Source of the DNA: Aedes albopictus
Taxonomy: Eukaryota; Arthropoda; Insecta; Diptera; Culicidae
NCBI RefSeq assembly: GCF_035046485.1
Contig: NC_085137.1
Span: 45,997,155 to 46,061,154, forward strand
Direction of reading: 5' to 3'
Length of the DNA stretch: 64,000 bases
Shown: positions 21,961 through 32,360 of the stretch, one piece after another
Position numbering within the stretch: the first letter of the stretch is position 1
How the letters are laid out: every line of letters starts with the position of its first letter
Program-made: the position numbers and the translations under genes
Notes under the pieces: generated by a model
Told to the model about the DNA's origin: nothing
Seen by the model: the letters and a program-made list of their open reading frames with translations, nothing else
Database searches by the model: none

Positions 21961-22327
21961 GTGCCCAATGGAATTGTTATTATTATTTTCAAATATGAAT
22001 AAAGTTTTTACAGGAGACCACAAACTCAATCGAATTCAGAGTCCTAAAATGAGCATCCAATATGGAAGCCCAAAATTCAATATGACAGTTTTTTAGGGAG
22101 TTTTCAGTTCTAAAATTATGTAATATGGGTAATTGGTATGGTGAACATGACCGGAATCCAAAAAATGAGTACTGTGTGATGGCTTAGTGACATCCAGCGA
22201 CATGACGAGGTTGTCATTGTGACATTATCAAAAATATGATAATGTATTATTTTTTTCCAACAAATTTGTTTACTCAAGTTAAGTTTAACTGATTTAATAC
22301 ATCACAAACCAATAATACAGCAAAAGT

Positions 22328-22385
22328 GTGGGTCCCGAGATGAACTAGCCCAGGGCTGAAAATCTCGTTAATACAGATAAAAAAA
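22328..22385 (+). mobile_element. Ultra-short LINE 3'-end insertion (58 bp) with 9-bp target duplication
   Basis: AGCAAAAGT at 22319-22327 is repeated at 22386-22394. Between them lies a LINE tail: GATGAACTAGCCCAGGGCTG, then AAAATCTCGTTAATACAGAT and an A-run. The GGCTGAAA(A/G)TCTC core is the same as in the insertions at 30191 and 35915. It is a severely 5'-truncated product of target-primed reverse transcription. Confidence 0.78.
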
Positions 22386-22569
22386 AGCAAAAGTAATACA
22401 AAACTCAATTATTATCAGGAATAATCAAAAGTTTCAATCAAAAGTTTTGTGATGGCTATGATAGCAGTTCTGGTACTACAACCCTGTCTAAAACAGTATT
22501 GCAAAGTTATAAATAACATGAAAAATGGCAATAAGCGATTTACTAACATTTTTTTCAAAATTTTTATTT

Positions 22570-22863
22570 AAGACCCGTTCCCGTAGCAATTGGCCGATAG
22601 TTGTCAGGTAAATGAGGATCACCTGATATGAATACAGGAATCAATCTAAAAACTTTCAAGAAATCTGGATATTGACCCGTTTCGATCATGATATTGAAGC
22701 ATTGACACAAAGTTTTAGATAAAGTTGCACAAATATCTTTTGGCAAGCTAACAGGAAAGTTATCACAGCCTGTAGCCTTTTCAGAATCTAACTCTTTTAT
22801 CAATAGTATGATTTCTTCTTCCAAACAGGGTCGAAGAAACATTGATTCCTGTATGCAATCCAT
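22570..22863 (-). pseudogene. LINE reverse transcriptase fragment
   Basis: Minus-strand translation reads IILLIKELDSEKATGCDNFP, an RT finger region in which a K-x-x-G-x-D/N-x-x-P motif is typical of non-LTR RTs. It continues through GQYPDFLKVFRLIPVFISGD and ends at LPDNYRPIA, the conserved NYRPI block. Both ends stop abruptly and the catalytic motifs are absent, so it is a relic of about 98 codons. It looks Jockey/CR1-like, clade uncertain. The sequence from 22864 to 23828 has nothing I can name. Confidence 0.75.
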
Positions 22864-23828
22864 GACAGAATACAGACTGCGTCTACTACTTAATGGAATT
22901 CCATCAGATTTTTACCAATACATATGTATATGAGAAAAAATTGTTGAAAATATCACAATTTTGCCGATCGTTTCCAGATTCCACAATAACAGTTAAATGT
23001 ATTTCCCCTTTTTTAATCCTTCCAAATATGGTATTTATATGCTTCCATAACTATGAATGTGTTGTATTAATCAACATATTTCCGTAGTATTTCCGCTTGC
23101 AAGACTTTTTCAGTTTATCGACTTTTTTAGAAACATGATCTAACAATACTTTTGCTTGTGCATCCAATTTCGCCGAGACAGTGCACTGCAGTGATTAACA
23201 TTTTAAACCTCTCCAATACTATTAACATAAATTTGAAATTCACGGTTTAACTTATAGTTATCAATATTTTTTTTTTCGTCAGTGTGATTTTATCAGCTGG
23301 CGTAGATACACTGAAACTGGTAACGATTGCAAATGATCGCTGATGTCGTATAGTTTATGAACCGATGTGTATATTCCGCTTGGCATATAACACGACCCAA
23401 TATATTTGAACTAGAAGGTATTGTAACATATAAGCCAAAAGGTTATAGAAGATTCCTGTATCTCACAACCACATTGTTGTTAACAAGGTTGACGGGTACA
23501 TTCATATCACTAACAATGAAACAAGAACGGTTAACATACGAATTTTGCAGCCACATTTCCGTTTTGTCGTGGAAACAGTTAAAGTCATAGCACGGTGGAT
23601 GATACACACTATGGACATCATAGTATGAACCACTGTTTTTTTTTTTATTTCAATATGCACATATGAGATGTAATCCATCAAGAACTATTTCCATAGTTTC
23701 GGGAATCGATTTCGGTTAGGACCTCCGATGGTATTTGAATAAAATGATTTTTACAGAAGGCCATAAATTCAGACACATTGTTAGGCTGCCCACAGATCAC
23801 TACCCAAGTAACAAAATCAATTTCATAA

Positions 23829-23998
23829 GGCGCTGTCCATAAACTACGTAGACTTTTTTCGTCCATCTCAGACAACCCCACTCCTCTTCCCCCCCTCGTA
23901 GACTTTTGTTCATACACAACTTTCGAAATTTGTATGGAGCGTAGACTTTGGCCCCCTTCTGTCCCCCCTCAGAGTCCACGTAGTTTATGGACAGGCGC
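23829..23998. mobile_element. MITE with TAA target duplication (PIF/Harbinger-like)
   Basis: Left end GGCGCTGTCCATAAACTACG and inverted right end GCGCCTGTCCATAAACTACG, about 22 bp of near-perfect TIR. The flanks are TAA at 23826-23828 and 23999-24001; a 3-bp T-W-A duplication is the Harbinger hallmark. It is 170 bp and non-coding, and the overlapping minus-strand frame at 23678-23917 runs through it and is not a gene. Confidence 0.82.
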
Positions 23999-24217
23999 TA
24001 ATGCTTTAAGTCTTGAACCTATTCTTTAAAACTAAAAACAAATTGCTCTGCATAACGACGCCAACTCAACTTATGACTGAATGTTGGTTTTTGATCAAAA
24101 AAATGTAATTTGCCATGGTACTTCCGACGCACAGTGGAAAAAAACAGTGCAAGCCGACACTACAATTTGTATCTTACGAACGCATCCAGTTTTTTTTTTA
24201 ATGAAAAAGCGGTTTAG

Positions 24218-24292
24218 GACGAGCTTGGTGGTCTAGTGGCTACCGCTTCTGATTCATATGCAGAAGGTCCTGGGTTCAATCCCTGGCTCGTC
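24218..24292 (+). pseudogene. tRNA-like sequence, SINE head or tRNA pseudogene
   Basis: The acceptor halves GACGAGC and GCTCGTC pair perfectly over seven bases. TGGTCTAGTGGCTA is a good A box and GGGTTCAATCCC a B-box/T-loop. The CTTCTG/CAGAAG stem encloses a loop of nine, not seven, and the T stem has a T-T mismatch, so it does not fold as a functional tRNA. It is followed by pyrimidine-rich sequence, suggesting a tRNA-derived dispersed repeat. Confidence 0.65.
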
Positions 24293-24376
24293 CCTTTCCT
24301 CTTACTTTGTATCTATTTATCTACTTTCTCTCTCACTCTCTGTCTCCTACATATACATCTCATGTATTCTTTATTA

Positions 24377-24565
24377 CACCAACGAACCTAACCTCAAAAT
24401 GACTGACAATTCTCAGGTCATTTTGATAGATGTAACATGAGCATGAAAAGGACGGCAACAAGATCGATAAAGTAGAATCTACGATCCGCCTTTTTCATGC
24501 ATGTGTGGGGTCTGTCAAAATGACCTGAGAAGTGTCAAGCATTTCCATGGCTAGCTTTGTTGGTG
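24377..24565. mobile_element. CACCAACGAACC MITE, copy 2, TA target duplication
   Basis: Starts CACCAACGAACCTAACCTCA and ends TTTGTTGGTG, with TA on both sides (24375-24376 and 24566-24567). An internal inverted pair (AATTCTCAGGTCATTTTGA and TCAAAATGACCTGAGAA) makes most of it a hairpin. The TA duplication suggests a Tc1/mariner mobiliser. Confidence 0.82.
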
Positions 24566-24664
24566 TAATGAAGAATATTCGTTTGTTCGTAGCAGTGTCT
24601 TAATTTGTCAAATAACAGTCATCCTCTCCGACGCCTAGTAACTCCTGCTTCGTAGATTTGTTTT

Positions 24665-27080
24665 GCCTTTCTCGTACACTAAGTGTACTGGAAAGGCTAT
24701 ATGTTCACTCCAAAAATGACTTTTTGATAGAAGGCCCGGAGTGTCCACTCACATATACCAATCAACTCAGCTCGACGAATTGAGGTGATGTCTGTGTGTA
24801 TGTATGTGTGTGTGTATGTGTGTGTGTATGTGTACAAAAAAACTCACATCACTTTTTGGCAGTAAACCTCAACCGATTTTAATGACCAACGGGTCATTCG
24901 ACGCGGAATCTGGTCCCATTGTTTCCTATTGAAAATGGTTCGGATCGGTCCAGCCGTTCCGGAGTTATGGCCATTTAGGTGTTCCGGATCAGTACCCTTG
25001 GAAGGGGCCATACATAAAAATGTAACAAACACATACATGCGACACATCAAACTGTGGCATTTTGGATAACCTGATGAACGTTTAGCAGGAAAACAGTCTC
25101 AGACCATATCTGAACCGGTAGTGTTCCGGAACCGGTTCCGGATGTCCCGCCGGAAGTGGCCAAATATAAAAGTGAACTAAAGCCATGCATGTGACACATC
25201 AAATTGCGGCAATTTCGATAACCTGATGAACAGTTAGCAAGAAAACAGTCTCAGACCATATCTGAACCGGTTGTGTTCCGGAACCGGTTCCGGATGTCCC
25301 GCCGGAAGTGGCCAAATATAAAAGTGAACCAAATCCATGCATGCGACATATCAAAGCGCGACTTTTTTATAACCCAATGACAGGTTGGCATTAAAAAAGA
25401 CTCAGACCATATCTGAACCGGTAGAGTTTCGGAACCGGTTCCGGATGACCCGCTGGGAGTGGTCAAATAAAAAAGTGATCCAAACCCATGCATGCGACAT
25501 ATCAAACTGCGGCAATTTCGATAACCTGATGAACAGTTAGCAAGAAAACAGTCCCAGACCATATCTGAACCGGTTTTGTTCCGGAACCGGCTCCGGGTGT
25601 CTTGCCGAAAGTGGCCAAATATTAAAGTGAACCAAATCCACGCATGTGACATATCAAAGCGCGGCTTTTGTGATAATGAAAGGTTGGCATAAAATAGACT
25701 CGGACCATATCTGAGCCAGTGGTGTTGCGGAACCGGTTCCGGGAGTTCCGCCGGAAGTGGCCGTATATAAAATTTGACATAGTTTTTACATGCGGCACAT
25801 CAAATCACAGATTTTCCGACAATTTGATGACCTTTTATGCTAAGACCACATTATGGACTGTCAGTAGCTCCGGAACTAGTTCCGGGTTTCCCTCCGAAAG
25901 CGGCTGAATATAAAATTGTACCAAACCCATGCATGCGACATAGCAAAGCGCGGCTTTCTTGATAACCTAACAAACGTTTGCAAGCAAATAGGCTCAGATA
26001 ATTTAAGAGATTATCAGTAGTGTTCCGCAACCGGTTCCGAGCCGAAAGTGAAAGCAAACCCGTGCATGCGATTGAGGTATCACGGCTATTTAGGTAACAT
26101 GATGAACAGTTGCAAAAAAATAGACGCAAGCCATATCAGTGTGTTACGGAACCGATTCCGGTTGTCCCGCCAGAAATGGTCAAATGTAAAAGAGAACCAA
26201 TATATGTAACATATCAATGACTTATTCAGTAACATGATAAACGATAGCCAACAAATAATCTCAGACCATATTTGGGAGAACCGGTAGTGTTCCAGAACTA
26301 GGGACGAGACGAGTAGCCCACCGGAAGTGGTAAAATATAGAAGGGAACTGAACCATAGCGGCGTTTTTTTTTATAATCTGATGTAAGGCCAACAAGAAAA
26401 TAGTCTCAGGCCACATCTAGAACTTGTAATAATATTTCGGAATCAGTTGCGGGTGTTCCTTCGGAAGTGATTTAATAGAAGTCTCCAGTTAGCCTAGTGG
26501 TTAAGGCTTTGACTCCCTGAGCATAGTGTATCATTGTACTTGCCTCACAATATACAAGTTCATGCAATGGCAGGCAAAGAAAGCCCTACAATTAATAACT
26601 GTGGAAAAGCGCTCAAAGAACACTAAGTTGAAGCGAGGCAAGCCAAGCCCCAGTGGGGACGTCGAGCAATAAAGAAGAAGAGGAAACCAAAATCATGCAT
26701 GCGATACATAAAATCGTGGTTTTTCAAAAAAATTGTTGAACTGTTGCAAGAAAATAGCATCAGATCACATTAATTTTCAGCTTTTTAGTTAACTCGATGA
26801 ACAGTTAACAAGAACGTAATCTCAGACCACATTTGAGACAACCAGAATTGGTTCCAGGTGTCCCACCGGAAGTGGTCAAACGTAAAATTTAACAAAACCC
26901 ATGCAAGCTGCACATCAAATAGCGGAATTATAAAAGTGAAGAAAATAAATGTCAAAGCGATAAATCAAATCGTGGCTTTTTTGATAGCCTGTAAACGTCG
27001 GGTAAGATTATAAGTGAAGAAATGGTCAAAGTCTTTAATATGCAAGAGAACAAAATCGTGACCAAAGTGATATCTTCAAA
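24665..27080 (-). mobile_element. Minisatellite-bearing repeat element, second copy, inverted
   Basis: Reading leftward on the minus strand it shows the same series as 1-714: ~152-bp units, microsatellite (about 24788-24836) and terminal hairpin (24665-24697). At least nine units are recognisable from CAGACCATATCTGAACCGG-type blocks near 25094, 25246, 25399, 25551, 25705 and on. They grow more diverged towards 27 kb. A SINE sits inside at 26481-26682. Frames such as 25251-25652 are repeat translations. Confidence 0.78.
26481..26682 (+). mobile_element. tRNA-derived SINE with internal deletion
   Basis: Starts GTCTCCAGTTAGCCTAGTGG (A-box type head) and ends in AAGAAGAAG. Compared with the fuller copy at 50365-50627 it lacks about 60 bp between AAGGCTTT and CCCTGAGC, which removes the B box. 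It is therefore dead for pol III transcription. It lies inside the minisatellite array. Confidence 0.75.
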
Positions 27081-27497
27081 TCACACCATTTCAGATTCCA
27101 GCGGTGTAAATGCATAGTAGGATGGATCAACGTTTTATGGAAAAATTAAAATCTAATCGCATCAACACCTTATCAATTTTCAATCTTCAATCTACTTTTG
27201 CTTCTAAAACTACTGCTCACAATTTGGGTGCGGCTGGTTGAGCCCTCGCTCTTCTCATTGCGATTGAAATTTGAATGGAAATTTTTACATTTTCTGCATT
27301 TTTCTCGTAAGAAGATCACATTTTACATGCATCGTGTTACATTTGGTAATAAAATATAGCCTAAAGTGTACTGAAATAAACAATGGCGAAGATCACAAAG
27401 TGATCTACGATTGTAAATAGAGTTGACCTTCTTCATGCATTAGCTGACGCTCACCCCGCTGCCGTAGTGCATGGAATGGAGTCATAATGACCCCAAT

Positions 27498-27888
27498 CAG
27501 AGATGCCAGATTATTTTTATCAAAAATCTGTATCATTACATATTTTTCTGTATCGCCATATTTGAGGGTATAGCAGACACCGAGAGTCCTAGATTTCAAT
27601 AGGAACTAACAAAAATGTACTACTTTCTGACAGTTTAAAACTTTTGCAGGTATTTATTTTTCTAAAACATTTGTGAAAACATACAAATTTTCATAAAATC
27701 TTTAAAATTTAAGCAACAATTTATAAAGTTTTCAACAAATTTATTGCAAAAAGCTTCAAATTTCATGCTTTCTGGAGAAATCTGTATAACATTTCAAAAT
27801 TCTGTATTTTTCTGTACTCTATATCTTGTCTCTATAGAAGGTCAAAAATCTGTATGATACAGAAAAATCTGTATATCTGGCATCTCTG
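27498..27888. mobile_element. hAT-type MITE, 8-bp target duplication
   Basis: Ends CAGAGATGCCAGATTA and inverted CAGAGATGCCAGATAT are flanked by ACCCCAAT at 27490-27497 and 27889-27896. Sub-terminal AAAATCTGTAT motifs are repeated at both ends. The element is 391 bp with no coding content. TIR and 8-bp duplication both fit hAT. Confidence 0.9.
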
Positions 27889-27896
27889 ACCCCAAT

Positions 27897-29204
27897 ATAC
27901 GACCAGGGTTAAGGTGGTCAAGCAGTCAACTGAGATGTCTGATATTTTTCAGCTCTGCTTTGATCTTGAACATTACATCGGAATATGTACCATGAATAAG
28001 TTTCCAAAATCGATCATGGATTTGTTAAAATTGTTGTTTTTCTATATAAAGTATTATCAGGATTCAGGAACATTTTGGCTAACGTCGACAGAAAGTTCAT
28101 GAGTACATATTCGACGAGAAAGGCACTATCACCACTAGGTGGATAAATCTGGGTTTTTGTTTTGATTATCGTCTCGATAACCCGTGTGCCACTCTCTGAA
28201 GTTCAAGCGATGAAAAATTCATTGTCTCGCTGTTTGCTGAATTTCAACCACCCACTGATATTCAAAGTCAGCATATTCATCTTCAATTGATTTTTTTGGT
28301 TTAAGCACGATTTAAAAGCAAAAACTGCTGCTGGTGGATACCATTCACCTAAAGCAAGCATGATTAATATAATTAGGGCAACATATCGACATGTGCGTGC
28401 CTTAAATAGCCTAAAACCACAAAAATTTATTTCCAAATTAAAAATTTCATATTCACATTCACCGAGCTCGGACTGAAGATCAAAACAGAACATCAGCTAC
28501 AGTCGCTCTTCTTGTCTTGCTTTCTCTTTGTCATGTTCATTCTCAGCGTCATGTTGGTGGGAGACTGCATTCGTTTATTTGTGTTCATTTTCGCACTGAT
28601 TGAACATCATTGGGCTGATTTTTTAGGCACTGGTTCGTAGCGATCGCTAGAACCAGAAACGAATTGAAAAAAAAGCCGTTTCCCTTCCTTCCAACTTTCA
28701 TCACAGCACAGTGTCAATCTATCATATAATGCCTAGAAGTTATGCAAGCAAGCGGACTGTGCCGCTTCACAGTTATCTTCACATAATCTATCGCTTTACG
28801 CCTGGCACCCTTGCACCAATGCATGATCCATGTGCCAAAAGTAAACATTTTCCACCAACACACCAACATCCGCATGACCTTGTGCAGGCGCAGAGGATTC
28901 AACGGCCTGATGTGGGCAAGCGATTGCAATAATCACTTCCCTCCCCTTCCCCATTAACCTGCAACCTGACACAGCAGGCGCCATTGTCGCCTAAAAATAG
29001 AAGACCACCAACGCTCAGACACTGAAGATGCCTGTTAGTCCCAAGCAGCTATCTCATTGGTTCCTTGTGTGAGTGTTGATATGTTGATCTGGCGATACTG
29101 GAGTTGCAACTGCGGGCGGTTAATCAAGCTCAATCAAGCTCAAGCTGAAAAAACGGTTTTAGGCGTAAAATTGTCTGGAGAATCGAATGAAAATGGTTGA
29201 ACAG
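27897..29204. other. Stretch with no recognised gene
   Basis: No repeat shared with the rest of the window and no convincing exon. The 28700-28990 part is more G+C-balanced and has overlapping short frames on both strands (61-73 codons), none with a domain I recognise. A small direct repeat CAATCAAGCTCAA occurs near 29125. Confidence 0.35.
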
Positions 29205-29900
29205 ACCGTTAAATAAGGGCTCATTTTGCCCTAATCGTTAAAATAAGGGCTCATTTTGCCCTAATTCCCTAGTTTTTATTGACATTTATATGAAACTAGA
29301 GAATCGATTGGAAGTGATTGCAGTGACCGCATGAATGTACCTATTCATGTTTATTTTACCCTAATTCCTCACACATATTGTGTTTTGTATGAAATTAGCT
29401 ATATAACTCACAAGAAACTTATGAGTTATATGTATTATTATATAAGGAATTAATTAAAAGTGATTGTAGTGAACGCGTTAATGTAATTATGCTCATTTTA
29501 CCCTAATTCCTCACATATATTGAGTTTTGCATGAAATTAGCTATACAACTCACAAGAAATTTATGGGCGGTATGTTGTGAAGGAGTTCTTTAGTGAATTA
29601 TGATACAAGGAATCGATTAGTAGTGATTGTATAGACCGCGTGAATGTAATGATGCTTATTTTATCATAATTCCCCAAATATATTTTGTTTGTATGAAATA
29701 AGCTCCACAACTTACAAAGAAATCATGAGTGGCATGCTAAGAAAAGCTTCTTTAATGGATTATGATACAGGGAATCGATCAAAAATGATTGCAGTAACCG
29801 CGTGAATGTAATTGTGCTCGTTTTACCTTAATTCCCCACATAGATTGAATTTTGTATAAAATCAGCTCTTTAACTCACAATAATCTTAAAGGTGGTATGC
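29205..29900 (+). repeat. Tandem repeat, ~150-170 bp units
   Basis: About four units each contain GACCGC(A/G)TGAATGTA, TTTACCCTAATTCC(C/T)CACA, TTTGTATGAAATTAGCT and GAATCGATTAG, with unit starts near 29321, 29470, 29630 and 29798. The left edge shows a 24-bp direct duplication around AAGGGCTCATTTTGCCCTAA. It is diverged and non-coding. Confidence 0.75.
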
Positions 29901-29968
29901 TATATAAATATCAGTTCAGTTCAATGAAGTGAAGTGTCATAAGAACAGAACTGGACAATTCTTTATTA

Positions 29969-30160
29969 CACAAACGAATATAACCTCAAAATGACTGACA
30001 ACTTTCAGGTCATTCTGACAGATGTAACATGAGCTTGAAAAGGACGGCAAAAAGATCGATAAAGTAGAAACATGATACGCCTTTTTCGTGGATGTGTGTG
30101 TCGTAATCTGTCAAAATGACCTGAAAATTGACAATCATTTTGAGGTTAGGTTCGGTGGTG
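29969..30160. mobile_element. CACCAACGAACC MITE, copy 3, complete TIRs
   Basis: The left CACAAACGAATATAACCTCA and the inverted right end CACCACCGAACCTAACCTCA pair over more than 30 bp, and TA flanks both sides (29967-29968, 30161-30162). This copy shows that the family's full right end is the inverse of its left end. Copies 1 and 2 have a different sequence (CATGGCTAGC) before the last ten bases. Confidence 0.82.
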
Positions 30161-30190
30161 TAATCAGAGCTGCGAAATATCAGTCATGTA

Positions 30191-30233
30191 GTTGATTGAT
30201 TGATTTGTCTATATTAAAGAGACTTTCAGCCCC
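30191..30233 (-). mobile_element. Ultra-short LINE 3'-end insertion (43 bp) with 11-bp target duplication
   Basis: TCAGTCATGTA at 30180-30190 is repeated at 30234-30244. The insert on the minus strand reads GGGGCTGAAAGTCTCTTTAA then TATAGACAAATC and an (AATC) tail. It is the same LINE end as at 35915-35969 but in the opposite orientation and 12 bp shorter. Confidence 0.88.
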
Positions 30234-30545
30234 TCAGTCATGTAAGATGACTACTGATTTTGCACCACCGTCACTGTCACTGTAGGCTGTTCAATATCAA
30301 AACGATAGTGATCGGCAACGACTTGATACTGACCCGCACTCCAGAGCACTATCATAGCAACTAAACTGATATTTTGGCGATTTTAACCAAACCTCAAAAT
30401 TTTTAATGACCAACATACAAAACTTCTCACTCAAAGTGCAAATTTTCGGTAATACCAATCCGTGTGGTCAATTATGAATTTCAAATAACTCAACGTACAT
30501 ATGTACAGATGGATAAATTATTGGTTAAATTGGGAAAAAATCCAC

Positions 30546-30616
30546 AGCTCAGGTGAGATTTGAACTCACGACCCTTATTCGCTAGACAAGTGCTTTACCA
30601 ACTAAGCTACCGAGCC
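30546..30616 (-). pseudogene. tRNA-like sequence in left arm of foldback
   Basis: On the minus strand GGCTCGG/CTGAGCT form an acceptor of seven pairs including two wobbles. TAGCTTAGTTGGTAAAGC is the D arm (A box), and CTTGT/ATAAG with loop CTAGCGA is an anticodon arm (AGC by position). GTGAGTTCAAATCTCAC is a perfect T arm. It folds well, but it sits inside a repeat and its sister copy is damaged, so a functional alanine tRNA is unlikely. Confidence 0.55.
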
Positions 30617-30773
30617 AATTAATGACCCGGCAACTTAGTTGTCATATGGTTCAATTCTAATCTCATCGATCTATATCATCTTCCCCTAAACCGCAAATAT
30701 AACCATCTCTGTTGTACATATGTACGAAGAGCGAAAGCGATTTGTTTATTGTTTGAAACTGTATGCCTATTAT

Positions 30774-30883
30774 AGGGCACTGCATTGTTTTGATTTTGTA
30801 TGGGATTTTGACGTTTCTTGGCCGTGTTGTTTACAAAATGTCTGTAAGAGTGAAAGAGAGGGAAAGAATTTCATGCAGTGCCC
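30774..30883. mobile_element. 110-bp MITE with 3-bp target duplication
   Basis: The TIR AGGGCACTGCA opens the element and TGCAGTGCCC closes it; TAT stands at 30771-30773 and 30884-30886. The intact opposite arm (around 31109) preserves the empty site as CCTATCATACAGG read on the minus strand, so the boundaries are secure. Confidence 0.87.
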
Positions 30884-31262
30884 TATACAGGCACCACTTC
30901 CTCAGCCACTTGTAGAGGAAGAACAATTGCTACCTGGAAGGCGATCAAACGCGTCGTTCGCATTCTGTTTTATACGACGGATAACTACGAAGAGGTAGAT
31001 GCTCGAAAAGGACTCACTCAAAGTGCAAAATTTCGGTAATACCAATCCGTGTGGTCAATTATGAATTTGTTCTTCCTCTACAAGTGGTTGAGGAAGCGGT
31101 GCCTGTATGATAGGCATACAGTTTTAAACAATAAACAAATCGTTTTCGCTCTTTGTACATATGTACAACAGAAATGGTTATATTTGCAGTTTAGGGGAAG
31201 ATGATATAGATCGATGAGATTAGAATTGAACCTTATGACAACTAAATTGCCGGGTCATTAAT

Positions 31263-31327
31263 TGGCTCAGTAGCTTAGTTGGTAAAGCACTTGTCAAGAG
31301 AATAAGGGTTCAAATCTCACTTGAGCT
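31263..31327 (+). pseudogene. tRNA-like sequence in right arm of foldback
   Basis: It starts GGCTCAGTAGCTTAGTTGGT and ends TCAAATCTCACTTGAGC. Relative to the left-arm copy it lacks the five bases that form the 5' half of the T stem (between AAGGGT and TCAAAT), so it cannot fold as tRNA. Confidence 0.7.
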
Positions 31328-31404
31328 GCGGATTTTTTCCCAATTTAACCAATAATTTACCCATCTGTACATATGTACGTTATTTGAAACTCATACAAAA
31401 CTTG

Positions 31405-32360
31405 TTATTCTGTACCACGTATTCAAATTTTATCACGGTAAGTGTTTATTTTGATTTTTAAACGAATTTTAAATAACTGTGGCCTATCTGTGATATCTAC
31501 CCACCATCGCAATCACTCCAGTTGTGTTGGAAAAAGAAAAGTGACGGTGACTCAACAGAGCACACGCTGACTTGGATCGCAGTCAGCCTATCAAAATCGG
31601 CGGTTTGCCTACCATTGATAGTGACAGAAGGTGACAGAGAGCAACTCTGGGTACAATAAAGAATGCCTGAATCATAATATTTATTTGGTTAAATTTTCTG
31701 AAACATTTTGTGGCGTATTCGGTGAAATTTGGGTTCTTTAGGGATGTCCGGCTTATTTTATAATCGGATTCTCCGCCCAAAAATAGTCGAAATCCAAAGT
31801 TTCATAACTTTTGGAGTCCGGAAACTATTTCTAAGTTTGTATGGGGAAAATGTTTTGTTCGGGTCGAGCTGTCATTTTAACGATTGAACTGTCATTCTAT
31901 CCACGAAAATTAAAACTGTTTTGTTAATTCAACCATTAAAACAAAGGTATTGGAATCCAATAAAATCACGGTATACTCAGAAAAATGAGCTCTTTCGTTT
32001 AGGCTATAGAAAATAGCAATATTTCATTCACTAAATAACTCAATTGTCTAACGATAAAGAAAAAAAATTTCTGGAACCGTTGTTGGCATTCTAGTTGAAC
32101 AGAAATTTAGTTAGAGGGGATATTGCTCCCCTTTGCCCCGACTTGTCTCCGCCAATGCATACAGATAAATGCATGGTAAAATTGTTATGTACCTTTATAC
32201 ACAATACTAGCGGGACTTACGAGATCCAATCTCTGTGCACGAACGTGTATTGGTTCAACATCTGACATCAAAACGTCGGGCGCTGAAACAATATCCGTTC
32301 ATGATTGCATAGAGACTGGAAGCCAAAAATCCCCAGTCGATCCCCATACATTTATAAGTA
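31405..32360. other. Stretch with no recognised gene
   Basis: AT-rich sequence, no repeat relation to the rest of the window and no exon I can support. The largest frame is 65-77 codons with no recognisable motif. Confidence 0.35.

Larger units (their letters stand above)
30426..31392. mobile_element. tRNA-bearing foldback repeat between 12-bp duplications
   Basis: CATACAAAACTT at 30414-30425 is repeated at 31393-31404. Between them the left arm (about 30481-30930) is the inverse of the right arm (about 31068-31392), each carrying a tRNA-like sequence and GTACATATGTAC palindromes. A 55-bp segment (30426-30480) recurs directly, with one difference, at 31013-31067, immediately before the right arm. 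The left arm was later broken by a 110-bp MITE. There is no protein-coding content, and the frame at 30720-30998 crosses the MITE. Confidence 0.75.

Noticed and set aside
24218..24292. Functional tRNA gene
   Set aside because: The acceptor stem is perfect, but the anticodon loop has nine bases, the T stem is mismatched and the flanks look like a SINE body.
30720..30998. 92-codon plus-strand frame
   Set aside because: It crosses both borders of a 110-bp MITE and lies in a foldback arm.
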